A stretch of DNA of 8,905 bases from Actinomycetota bacterium. GTDB lineage: Bacteria > Actinomycetota > Geothermincolia > Fen-727 > Anoxymicrobiaceae. Below, one piece after another: positions 1 through 6,684 of this stretch. The stretch spans positions 1-8,905 of the forward strand of contig JAENXM010000061.1 of NCBI GenBank assembly GCA_016649525.1, given 5' to 3'. The position numbers and the translations under genes are program-made. The notes below the pieces were generated by a model. It saw nothing but the letters and a program-made list of their open reading frames with translations, did not search any database and had not been told where the DNA came from. Each line of letters begins with the position of its first letter. Position 1 is the stretch's first letter.

Positions 1-672
1 ATTCAAGCAATACTAGCATGGAGCGTGAAGGACGGTTCTTTCCGTAGGCTTTGGTTTGATAAGGATGGGAAGCAAAATGAGCCGGAATGCCCTGAACCTT
101 ACAGAAGTCGCTCGAATGAAGGAAAATATGAAATGCCGGCGGCGTATGGAAGATCCGCGAGGAGTTGTGGAAGGGCTTGCCGAAGGTAGTAGCTCTCGAA
201 ACCGATTACGAATCCGTCGAGAGGAGCGCGAGGGTCTCGGGAATCCTCGACGCCTCGGAGGGCGCGTTCGCCAACATCGCGACCGGGGTCACATGTCCAG
301 TGATGCTTAATTCTATTCGCGTCCTCTGCCGAAGAGGGGAAAGCTCCACGCGAGCCATCTGTTCCGCTTCGTGGTCGAAGCGTTTTCGAGCGCCGCTCCC
401 CCCGTGAAGCTGCTCATGTGAAGGTCGACGGGGTTCTGTCTAAGCCACGCCTGGTTCCGCCGGTGCGCAGCAAGCCAGCCGGTGCTCTCGAGAAGAGTCC
501 TGCTCGAACCGCTTTCTATACCCAAGGTCGCAACCCCCTTTAACGCGCAAGCAAACCTTGCATTTTGCGTTTATTTCTGCGCCGGGCCGGTTTTCACCTT
601 TTGACCTTCCTTGTACCGGGCCACGTCCTGTTTTGTGCGTTCAATCCGTTTTTCGGCAGAAAATGTAAAAAA
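1..672. other. Gene-poor region, no supported intact gene
   Basis: No reading frame here combines a ribosome binding site, a plausible length and a recognisable protein. Several short frames exist on both strands. Two have fairly high G/C at third positions (around 132-407 on plus, 313-525 on minus) and could be remnants of decayed genes. A small inverted pair (ACGG at 32-35, CCGT at 42-45) is too short to call a terminator. I checked for tRNA T-arm signatures and found none that fold. The part from about 540 onwards is lower in GC and behaves like the upstream region of the isomerase gene. Confidence 0.5.
132..407 (+). pseudogene. Possible decayed gene fragment
   Basis: After a TGA at 129-131 this frame stays open to a stop at 405-407. 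The part up to about 300 reads like real protein, with a mixed hydrophobic and acidic composition (for example KVVALETDYESVERSARVSG) and roughly three quarters G/C at third positions, as in the genes downstream. Beyond about 300 the translation becomes rich in Arg, Ser and Cys and loses that character. There is no good start codon with a ribosome binding site; a TTG at 165 is the only early candidate. I do not recognise the family. It may be the remnant of a gene broken by deletion or frameshift, or simply a chance open frame in GC-rich DNA. Confidence 0.22.
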
Positions 673-686
673 CAAGACCTGACCCC
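673..686 (-). repeat. 14-bp repeat, copy 1 (inverted)
   Basis: The sequence caagacctgacccc is the exact reverse complement of the copy at 6528-6541. From memory, and not checked here, GGGGTCAGGTCTTG-like motifs recur in many bacterial genomes near REP-associated (Y1 family) transposases; I treat that as an unverified hint. This copy sits just upstream of the isomerase gene, and its CTGACC lies where a -35 box would be expected. Confidence 0.55.
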
Positions 687-707
687 GATTTTTTCTCCTG
701 TTATACT
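679..707 (+). promoter_or_regulatory. Candidate promoter of the isomerase/zinc operon
   Basis: A -10-like TATACT lies at 702-707 (5 of 6 to TATAAT). Seventeen bases upstream is CTGACC at 679-684, which matches TTGACA at four positions. Transcription would start near 713-715, about 32 bases before the ATG at 747. The -35 box falls inside the 14-bp repeat, so the repeat may have donated part of the promoter. The spacing is right and the position fits the first gene of a run, but the -35 match is only moderate. Confidence 0.45.
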
Positions 708-746
708 TTGCTGGTGGCAAGAGAATTCAGCGTGGAAAGGGGTGTC

Positions 747-1427
747 ATGAGAAGAAATTATTCGATTCTGACAGCGGCCGTCGTCTGCGCGACGGTCGTC
801 CTGCTGGGTGTCGGCGGTTGCGGCGGGTCCAAGAAGGAGGCCGAAGAACCGGAGGAGCCTCCAGCCTCAACTTCCGCGGGCTTGACCCCGTCCTCGGCGG
901 TGCAGTTCGGGCCTGACGGTACACCCGTAAAGACCCTTGATTCCTTTCCGGACGGACAGGACGGCGCAAACGTGCAGGGTGTCATCAAGACGGACAAGGG
1001 AGACATCGTGCTTGAGTTCTACCCGGACGTGGCGCCGGTGACGGTGGCGAGCTTCCTACACCTGGCGAGGACCGGCTTTTACAACGGGACGACGTTCCAC
1101 AGGGTTGAGCCGGGGTTCGTGATACAGGGCGGAGACCCCAAGAGCAAGGACCCCAACGCGACCGACGTCGGCACGGGCGGACCCGGCTATTATCTTCCCG
1201 CCGAGTTCAGTGACCGAAAGCACGAGACCGGCACCCTTGCGATGGCGCGTTCGTCGAGCCCTGACTCGGGCGGCAGCCAGTTCTACATCTGCCTCGCCCC
1301 GCAGCCGGACCTCGACGGACAGTACACCGTCTTCGGAAAAGTTGTATCAGGCATGGAAGTGGTGAACTCGATCGCCCCGGGTGACGTTATCCGCGAGGTC
1401 GTCATCAGGCCGAAGACGGGAGCATGA
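747..1427 (+). CDS. Cyclophilin-type peptidyl-prolyl isomerase lipoprotein
   Basis: This 226-residue protein should catalyse cis-trans isomerisation of X-Pro bonds on the outer face of the membrane. Residues 1-25 form a lipoprotein signal: Arg near the start, a hydrophobic stretch 7-22, and VGGC with the lipidated Cys at 25. A Glu/Pro/Ser linker follows (about 29-60), then a complete cyclophilin domain (about 78-222). Active-site residues match the family: F117-H118-R119 (the catalytic Arg), F124, Q127 (FVIQGGD), A167 (MAR) and Q178-F179 (GSQFYI). The usual Trp that binds cyclosporin is Asp188, and the active-site His near the end (LDGxHTVFG) is Tyr193, so cyclosporin sensitivity is doubtful. 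The ATG at 747 is chosen over a TTG at 708 because GGAAAGGGG (734-742) lies just before it and because the signal peptide begins there. It is the first gene of the run, 22 bp before the metal-binding lipoprotein. Confidence 0.93.
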   Translation: MRRNYSILTAAVVCATVVLLGVGGCGGSKKEAEEPEEPPASTSAGLTPSSAVQFGPDGTPVKTLDSFPDGQDGANVQGVIKTDKGDIVLEFYPDVAPVTVASFLHLARTGFYNGTTFHRVEPGFVIQGGDPKSKDPNATDVGTGGPGYYLPAEFSDRKHETGTLAMARSSSPDSGGSQFYICLAPQPDLDGQYTVFGKVVSGMEVVNSIAPGDVIREVVIRPKTGA

Positions 1428-1429
1428 TT

Positions 1430-1458
1430 CTTGTTCAACGGGAACAATAATGAACAAG
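1430..1458. promoter_or_regulatory. Palindromic site at the start of the zinc-binding protein gene
   Basis: CTTGTTC (1430-1436) is followed by GAACAA (1442-1447) and GAACAAG (1452-1458). The left arm can pair with either right arm: 6 bp with a 5-base centre, or 7 bp with a 15-base centre. The two right arms repeat at a 10-base period, one DNA helical turn. The site covers the gap after the isomerase and the ATG at 1450. It could be an operator for a metal-responsive repressor or an RNA hairpin masking the start codon. It does not match a Zur or MntR consensus I know. Confidence 0.35.
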
Positions 1459-2361
1459 TTCCATATAAGAGATAGTTCACCTCTGGTCGTAGCGGCAATC
1501 GTGGTTTGCGCGCTTGCGAGTGTAACCGGCTGCGGCGGCGGGCAGGCCAGCGGCAAGGTCAAGGTAACCGCATCGATCGTGCCGCTCGCCGATTTCTGCA
1601 GGAACGTCGGCGGAGAACTTGTCGAGGTCGAGACGATGGTCCCGCCCGGCGCGAGCCCGCACACCTTCGAGCCGACCTCCGGGCAGATGAAGTTCTTGAG
1701 TGAATCGAGGGTCTTCGTCACGAACGGACTCGACCTCGAGAGCTGGGTGACGGATATCGTGCGAAAGGTCGCTAATCCCGGGATGGTGAATGTCGTGGCG
1801 GCCGAAGCGGTGCCGCGCTCGCGGCTTCTGAAGACCGAGGGGCTCTACGACCCGCATGTCTGGCTCGACCCGAGCCTGGCTGTATATGAGGTCGAAGCGA
1901 TCCGTGACGGCCTCATCGAGGCTGACCCCGCCCATGAGGATGAATACAGCAGAAACGCTGCCGACTATGTTAAGAAGCTCGAGACCCTGGACAGCCAGAT
2001 AAAGACGGTGACGTCGAAGTTCTCGAGTAAAGATTTCGTAGCGCTGCATCCCGTCTGGACCTACTTCGCGGCTCGCTACGGCCTCCGCCAGGCCGGGGTG
2101 GTCGAGGAGCTTCCCGGCAAGGAGCCGAGCGCCCATGACATCGCGAAACTGGTGGATGACATAAAGGCACTCGGCATCAAGGTCGTCTTCGCCGAGCCGC
2201 AGTTCGGTGACAAGGCCGCCGTGGTCATCGCGCAGGAGGCCGGCCCCGGCGTGGTCGTCAGGAAGCTCGATCCGCTGGGAAACCCCGACAACCCGGATGT
2301 CAGCGGCTACATCGAGCTCATGAGGCACGATGTTGCGATGATGAGGGAGGCCTTGAAGTGA
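1450..2361 (+). CDS. znuA: Zinc-type ABC transporter substrate-binding lipoprotein (cluster 9, ZnuA/TroA family)
   Basis: This 303-residue extracytoplasmic lipoprotein captures a divalent metal and delivers it to the permease. The signal peptide covers 1-27 with the lipobox VTGC (Cys28). The mature protein has the two-lobed cluster 9 fold, with ligands visible in family positions: H71 (SPHTFEP), H136 (DPHVWLDP), H200 (ALHPVWTYF) and D274 (KLDPLG). A His rather than Glu as third ligand favours zinc over manganese. The His-rich acidic loop of many ZnuA proteins is absent, as in TroA-type members. The ATG at 1450 is chosen because the signal peptide starts there; frames further upstream overlap the isomerase. 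The ribosome binding site (GGGAAC) is weak. The stop overlaps the ATPase start by 4 bp. Confidence 0.93.
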   Translation: MNKFHIRDSSPLVVAAIVVCALASVTGCGGGQASGKVKVTASIVPLADFCRNVGGELVEVETMVPPGASPHTFEPTSGQMKFLSESRVFVTNGLDLESWVTDIVRKVANPGMVNVVAAEAVPRSRLLKTEGLYDPHVWLDPSLAVYEVEAIRDGLIEADPAHEDEYSRNAADYVKKLETLDSQIKTVTSKFSSKDFVALHPVWTYFAARYGLRQAGVVEELPGKEPSAHDIAKLVDDIKALGIKVVFAEPQFGDKAAVVIAQEAGPGVVVRKLDPLGNPDNPDVSGYIELMRHDVAMMREALK

Positions 2362-3185
2362 CGCGCGCCTGCAGGGTCGCCGAGTTCTTTGACGGTTCCG
2401 CCGGAGGGACAAGGACGCTCATCGAGCTCGAAGGCGTCCGGGTGAGCCTCGCCGGTCATACGGTCCTCGAGGACATAAGTTTTTCCCTGGAGGAGAGGAT
2501 GTTCCTCGGGGTCGTGGGTCCGAACGGCGCGGGCAAGACGACACTGCTACGGGTCGTGCTGGGCCTTGTCCGGCCCGACAGGGGCACTGTCCGCGTCATG
2601 GGGATGACACCCGGCGAGCTCAAGCACGAGCTCCACCACATAGGCTACATGCCACAGCAGGTCGTCTTCGACCCCATCTTCCCGGTATCCGTGTTCGACG
2701 TGGTGATGATGGGGCGAACGTGCTGCATCGGGACACTCAGGTTTCCGACGAAGGTCGACAGGGAGGCCGTCAGCGAGGGCATCAGGATGGTCGGCCTCGA
2801 GGGCCTCGAGAGGCGCCCGATCGGTGAGCTCTCGGGCGGGGAGCAGAAGCGGGCGTTCCTGGCGCGAGCGCTGTGCCGCGAGACCCACATCCTGCTCCTT
2901 GACGAGCCCACCGCCGGGCTGGACCTGCCGGCCCAGCAGCAGTTCATGGAGCTGCTCGTCGAGCTGAAAGAGCAGTTGGGCCTCTCCGTCATATTCGTTT
3001 CGCACGACGTAAACGTCCTTGCCCGGTTCGCCGACGAGATGGTCTGCATAAACCGTACCATGCACCTTCACGGCAAGCCGCAGGAGGTACTGGGGAGCGA
3101 GAAGCTCAAGGAGGCCTACCGCTGCGAGTTCGACTTCCTCGTCGGGGTCGGCGGCCAGGGCAGGGGAGCGGGGGAGGACGGCTGA
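2358..3185 (+). CDS. znuC: Zinc-type ABC transporter ATP-binding protein
   Basis: This 275-residue cytoplasmic ATPase powers metal import. All nucleotide-binding motifs are present in order: Walker A GPNGAGKT (54-61), Q-loop Q100 (MPQQ), signature LSGGE (158-162), Walker B ILLLDEP (178-184) and switch His216. The GTG at 2358 shares GTGA with the stop of the binding protein and has GAGGGAGG (2343-2350) seven bases upstream. No other start lies between it and the first strand of the fold, so a 20-residue N-terminal extension before the usual IELEGV start appears real. The C-terminus ends in a Gly/Arg-rich tail (about 264-275). It overlaps the permease start by one base (TGATG), which suggests translational coupling. 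Confidence 0.95.
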   Translation: MTRACRVAEFFDGSAGGTRTLIELEGVRVSLAGHTVLEDISFSLEERMFLGVVGPNGAGKTTLLRVVLGLVRPDRGTVRVMGMTPGELKHELHHIGYMPQQVVFDPIFPVSVFDVVMMGRTCCIGTLRFPTKVDREAVSEGIRMVGLEGLERRPIGELSGGEQKRAFLARALCRETHILLLDEPTAGLDLPAQQQFMELLVELKEQLGLSVIFVSHDVNVLARFADEMVCINRTMHLHGKPQEVLGSEKLKEAYRCEFDFLVGVGGQGRGAGEDG

Positions 3186-4006
3186 TGCTCGCCTACGGGT
3201 TCGGCCAGAGGGCGCTCGTCGGGGGGCTCATCATCGCCGTGACCTGCTCCTTCATCTCTTTTTTCGTGATAGTAAGGCGCCTCGCTTTCGTAGGGATGGG
3301 CATCTCGCACGCCGCGTTCGGCGGTGTCTCGATAGGGATAGTAGCCGGGGTCGACCCCATCCTCACAGCTGGCGGCTTCTGCGTCCTTGTTGCCGGCGGC
3401 ATCGGGTGGCTGTCGCGCAAGGGCCGCCTACACGAGGATGCTGTCATCGGGATACTGTTCGCCTCCGCGATGGCATTCGGCGTTCTCCTTGTCAGCCTTG
3501 CCCACGCCTACAACCTCGACCTCATGAGCTACCTTTTCGGCAGCATCCTCGCCCTGAGCTGGACCGACGTCATATCAGCCGCGGCGCTTTCGGCCCTGGT
3601 CATCACCTTCCTCGTTCTTTTCTTCAAGGAGCTTCTCTTTTTCGTTTTCGACGAGGAGACGGCGACTGCGAGCGGCGTGCCCGTCCGCTTTGTCTACTAC
3701 GGGCTCCTGGTGGCGATGGCCGTTACTATAGTCGTCTCGATAAAACTGGTCGGCATCATCCTTGTATCGGCGTTGCTGGTGATACCGGGCGCGACGGGCC
3801 TGCAGTTGACGCGTAACTACCGCGGGGTGATAGTCATATCACTTGTCGCGGCGGTGACATCGGTCGTCGCGGGGCTCTTCCTTTCCTCGGGGTTCGACAT
3901 CCCCTCCGGAGCCACCATAGTGCTGGTCCTGTTTGCCGAGTTCATGCTGTCGGTGGCGCTTTCGCCCCGACGTCCGTACATGGCAAGACTGCTTGGGAAG
4001 GGGTAA
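3185..4006 (+). CDS. znuB: Zinc-type ABC transporter permease
   Basis: This 273-residue inner-membrane protein forms the metal channel of the importer. About eight hydrophobic segments are visible (roughly 9-29, 38-54, 58-76, 87-107, 128-147, 168-186, 188-207, 213-234 and 242-260; some may be re-entrant or merged). Family motifs include GMGISHAAFGG (37-47) and the coupling-region stretch KLVGIILVSALLVIPGATG (187-205). The length is typical. The ATG overlaps the ATPase stop by one base, with GGGGAGG at 3171-3177. The paired binding protein and ATPase upstream make the family assignment (ABC-3, metal import) secure, though the exact metal is inferred from the binding protein. Confidence 0.94.
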   Translation: MLAYGFGQRALVGGLIIAVTCSFISFFVIVRRLAFVGMGISHAAFGGVSIGIVAGVDPILTAGGFCVLVAGGIGWLSRKGRLHEDAVIGILFASAMAFGVLLVSLAHAYNLDLMSYLFGSILALSWTDVISAAALSALVITFLVLFFKELLFFVFDEETATASGVPVRFVYYGLLVAMAVTIVVSIKLVGIILVSALLVIPGATGLQLTRNYRGVIVISLVAAVTSVVAGLFLSSGFDIPSGATIVLVLFAEFMLSVALSPRRPYMARLLGKG

Positions 4007-4008
4007 GG

Positions 4009-4875
4009 TTGGTTCCTGACTACTTGGCCGGGAACATCATCGACATGCACTCTCACTTCTTCCCGGAGAAGCTCTTAGACTCGATCTGGGAATATTTCGA
4101 AAGCCGCAACTGGAGGATCCGTTACCAGGACTCTCCCGACGGCCTCGCGCGGACTCTCACGGGGTTTGGCGTCTCTAGGTTCACCGTGTACAACTACGCG
4201 CACAAGCCGGGAATGGCGGCGGAGCTGAACAGCTGGACCGACGCTTTTGCGAAGAGGAACCCGGCGGCCTTACCGTTTGCTACCGTCTTCCCGGACGATG
4301 TCGGCAACATCCAGATGGTCGAAAGGCTGTTATTGGAGCGCGGCTTCTTCGGCATCAAGTTGCAGCCGCTGGTGAGCGATTTCTATCCCACGGATGAGCG
4401 TATGATGGAGGTATATCAAGTGGTAGTGGAGCACGGGCGGATACTCGCCATCCACGCCGGCACCGCTCCCATCGCTAACGAGTACGTCGGCGCCGACCAC
4501 TTCGAGCCTGTGATGGAGCGTTTCCCGGAAATGAAGGTAGTGGTCGCGCATATGGGCGCGTTCGAGTTCGACAGGTTCTTCGACATGGCAAAACGCTACC
4601 CGAACCTCTACCTGGACACTTCGGTGAACTTCATCGACGCGGAGGTCATGCGGGAGTTGGTCAGAAAACGAGAGTTCCCGCCGCTGGAGGTCCCAGCAGA
4701 CTTTGATCGTGAGGTCCTTCTCGGGCTGTCCGACCGTTTACTCTTTGGAAGCGACTATCCGAACATCCCGTATGCTTACAACGATTGTATCGAGAGCATA
4801 CTGGCGTTAGATATGGGTGAGGAGTTCAACAAGGCGGTCTTCTTCGAGAACGCCCGGCGACTTCTCGGACTTTAA
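4009..4875 (+). CDS. Amidohydrolase family protein (Amidohydro_2, PF04909 type)
   Basis: This 288-residue protein has the TIM-barrel metal-hydrolase signature of the ACMSD/6-methylsalicylate decarboxylase group: H14 and H16 in IDMHSHFFPE, K117 in GIKLQP, H149 in AIHAG, H181 in VVAHMGA and D249 in LLFGSDYPN. Members hydrolyse or decarboxylate small carboxylic or aromatic compounds using a zinc-like metal; the substrate here is unknown. The start is TTG at 4009, two bases after the permease stop, with AAGGGG at about 3997-4002 overlapping the end of that gene. The first ATG (4045) is inside the metal motif and cannot be the start. Its position directly behind a metal importer may reflect a need for metal, but that is inference. 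Confidence 0.85.
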   Translation: MVPDYLAGNIIDMHSHFFPEKLLDSIWEYFESRNWRIRYQDSPDGLARTLTGFGVSRFTVYNYAHKPGMAAELNSWTDAFAKRNPAALPFATVFPDDVGNIQMVERLLLERGFFGIKLQPLVSDFYPTDERMMEVYQVVVEHGRILAIHAGTAPIANEYVGADHFEPVMERFPEMKVVVAHMGAFEFDRFFDMAKRYPNLYLDTSVNFIDAEVMRELVRKREFPPLEVPADFDREVLLGLSDRLLFGSDYPNIPYAYNDCIESILALDMGEEFNKAVFFENARRLLGL

Positions 4876-4902
4876 GCCCTTGCGTTACTGATTGGAGCAG
4901 GT

Positions 4903-6549
4903 ATGAGGATCCTTATCTGCCACGGCTACCTTTTGAGGGGCACCGGCAGCAACCAGTACGTGCAGTCGCTTTCACGCGCGCTCTGCCGCCAGGGACACAA
5001 CCTCGTCGTCATGTGTCAGGAGGACGACCCCGGGCTCGACTTCGTATCCGTTTTTATGCGGGGGGGTTCCGGGGATATGGGCCTTGAAGTGGTCTGGCGG
5101 CAGGAGACCGACTATCCGGGCACCTGCATGGTCTTGAAGCCGGAGATTGGGGGACTCCTGCCGGTTTACGTCTACGACAACTACCCCGGTTTCACGGTCA
5201 AGGAATTCACGGACCTGACCGAGGGGGAGCTCGCGGGATACGTCGACAAGAACCGGGCGGCGCTCGAGCGCGTCATCGGGCAGTTCGCGCCTGACGCCAT
5301 ACAGGTCAACCACGCGGTCATGCTTCCCTGTATCGTCCGGCCCGTTGCCGAGAAGGAGGGCGTGCCTTACTTCGTGACGGTACACGGATCAGAGATTGAG
5401 TTCACGATCAAGAAGGACCCGCGGTACTTAGGGTACGGGGCAGAGGGCCTCACCGGGGCGCGCGGGGTCATCGCCCCGAGCGAGCACAGCGCCGCAGTTG
5501 TGCGCGAGGTGTTCAGTCATGTCGTTGATGTATCGGACAAGACGGTCTTCATCGCGCCGGGGGTCGATACAGTGCTCTTCGAGATGGCGGACCGCAGTCT
5601 GCCCGAGTCCGTTCGCAATCTGCTCGCTCGGGTGGAGGAGAGGACCGCCGGCGTTGCCGTTGGCGATTTCTTGGGACGCCGGGAAGAAGAGGGCGCCGGC
5701 GGAGATGCGGCCGGCGACATCGAGCGTGAGGTCGAGAGGATAAATGCCAACTGCCCTGACTGGCTTCCCGAGCCGGATCTGGAGAAGGACCTGACCGCCC
5801 TCGCTGAGGCCGGCCGCCCGTTCTTGATGTTCCTCGGGAAGCTCCTCGAGACAAAGGGCGTGCAGTGCGTCCTGCCGGCCATGCCGCTCATAATGCGGGA
5901 GCACCCTGAGGCTTGCCTCGTGGTGGTAGGCTTCGGGGAGTTGAGGGGGGTTCTCCAGCTGATGCTCGAAGCGCTGGACGCCGGTGATGTAAGAAGATTG
6001 CGCGACCTCTGCGAGTATGGCAACCGCCGATACACGCGGGCGGACTCACCGTTCACGCCCGTCCTCACCTTCCTCGATGAACTTGCGGGCGAGGGTACGC
6101 TAGACGATTACCTGCGGCTCTGTGAACGGTTTGACCTTTCAGGCTCGGTTGTCTTTACGGGGTACCTCGCTCCCGAGGAGCACCAGTTCCTGCTGCCACA
6201 TGCGCGTGCTCTTCTCGTGCCGTCCCTCGCACCGGAGGCGTTCGGGATGGTAGCGACGGAGGCTATGGCCTGCGGCGTGGTGCCGATCGCCTCGTATCAC
6301 TCGGGGCTCGAGACGGCGCTCGCTCCCCTCAAGAAAGCATGGGGGAGCAACGCGGACTCGCTCCTGCTGGGCACGCGCGAGAAGCTGGTCTTCAGGATAG
6401 CCGCGGCTGCGGGGGAGGTGCTTGGTATGCCCGAGCACACCCTCCGGGAGATGGGCACCTTGATGAGGTCCGCGGTCGAGGAGGACTTCAGCTGGGACGC
6501 GGTCGCCAACAGGATGGTCACCTTAATGGGGTCAGGTCTTGAAACGTGA
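4903..6549 (+). CDS. GT-B glycosyltransferase (GT4 family), long form
   Basis: This 548-residue cytoplasmic enzyme should transfer a sugar from a nucleotide-sugar donor. The N-terminal acceptor lobe starts with a Rossmann strand (MRILICHGYLLRGTGSNQYV) and includes HGSE (161-164) and APSEHS (191-196), then PGVD (219-222). The donor lobe has GKLLETKG (312-319), VVGFGE (341-346) and the EX7E motif E445-E453 (PEAFGMVATEAMACG). Typical GT4 enzymes are near 380 residues; the excess is two charged insertions, about 230-300 between the lobes and about 350-412 in the donor lobe. ATG 4903 has a GGAGCAGG ribosome binding site. The last residues (MGSGLET) and the stop are encoded by, or lie just beyond, the 14-bp repeat, so the original C-terminus may have been replaced. 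Acceptor and sugar are unknown. Confidence 0.9.
   Translation: MRILICHGYLLRGTGSNQYVQSLSRALCRQGHNLVVMCQEDDPGLDFVSVFMRGGSGDMGLEVVWRQETDYPGTCMVLKPEIGGLLPVYVYDNYPGFTVKEFTDLTEGELAGYVDKNRAALERVIGQFAPDAIQVNHAVMLPCIVRPVAEKEGVPYFVTVHGSEIEFTIKKDPRYLGYGAEGLTGARGVIAPSEHSAAVVREVFSHVVDVSDKTVFIAPGVDTVLFEMADRSLPESVRNLLARVEERTAGVAVGDFLGRREEEGAGGDAAGDIEREVERINANCPDWLPEPDLEKDLTALAEAGRPFLMFLGKLLETKGVQCVLPAMPLIMREHPEACLVVVGFGELRGVLQLMLEALDAGDVRRLRDLCEYGNRRYTRADSPFTPVLTFLDELAGEGTLDDYLRLCERFDLSGSVVFTGYLAPEEHQFLLPHARALLVPSLAPEAFGMVATEAMACGVVPIASYHSGLETALAPLKKAWGSNADSLLLGTREKLVFRIAAAAGEVLGMPEHTLREMGTLMRSAVEEDFSWDAVANRMVTLMGSGLET
6528..6541 (+). repeat. 14-bp repeat, copy 2
   Basis: ggggtcaggtcttg is an exact inverted copy of 673-686, 5.8 kb away. 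It overlaps the 3' end of the glycosyltransferase gene and leads directly into its TGA at 6547-6549. The identity does not extend beyond the 14 bases in a clear way. The pair brackets the whole plus-strand gene run. Confidence 0.55.
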
Positions 6550-6570
6550 CTTTGAAGTGCGTGAGAGGGG

Positions 6571-6600
6571 TTGACAACAAAAGGCTTGCTTTGCTAATAT
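6571..6600 (+). promoter_or_regulatory. Near-consensus sigma-70-type promoter in the convergent gap
   Basis: A perfect TTGACA (6571-6576) is followed after 18 bases by TAATAT (6595-6600). This is the best promoter match on the plus strand of the window. It points away from the glycosyltransferase and towards the 3' end of the minus-strand DUF6485 gene, where no plus-strand gene is visible. It would start a transcript near 6607. Confidence 0.5.
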
Positions 6601-6606
6601 GAGTTA

Positions 6607-6680
6607 GCTCGCTCTGCTTGCGGAGCAGCATCACACGGGAGAGGGCGCCGCGTTTAGCCTTGATGGCTGGCGCGGCGCTT
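6607..6680 (+). ncRNA. Possible short RNA (promoter followed by strong hairpin)
   Basis: A transcript from the promoter at 6571-6600 would begin near 6607. It would contain a small hairpin (CTGCT 6614-6618 with AGCAG 6624-6628) and a strong one ending at 6678. There is no convincing coding frame. The region could give a roughly 70-base RNA, or read through as antisense to the DUF6485 gene. No known RNA family is recognised and the call depends entirely on promoter plus structure. Confidence 0.22.
6645..6678. terminator. Strong hairpin between convergent genes
   Basis: GCGCCGCG (6645-6652) pairs perfectly with CGCGGCGC (6671-6678), and AGCC (6656-6659) pairs with GGCT (6665-6668) inside it, separated by a TTT/GG internal loop. 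It lies between the stop of the glycosyltransferase (6549) and the stop of the minus-strand gene (6685), where a two-way terminator is expected. Neither strand has a clear T-tract after it, so it may act as a 3'-end stabiliser rather than an intrinsic terminator. Confidence 0.45.
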
Positions 6681-6684
6681 AGGT

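Noticed and set aside
565..750. 61-codon frame across the promoter region
   Set aside because: Its translation crosses the repeat and the promoter, is Phe/Cys-rich without a domain, and lacks a ribosome binding site.
1477..2412. Long minus-strand open frame (311 codons) opposite the zinc-binding protein gene
   Set aside because: It is a shadow frame of a high-GC gene; the plus-strand protein has a signal peptide and all metal ligands.
5205..5225. Further copies of the 14-bp repeat (gacctgaccg-like strings in the glycosyltransferase gene)
   Set aside because: Only about nine bases match and they fall in ordinary codons (Asp-Leu-Thr), so they are coincidental.
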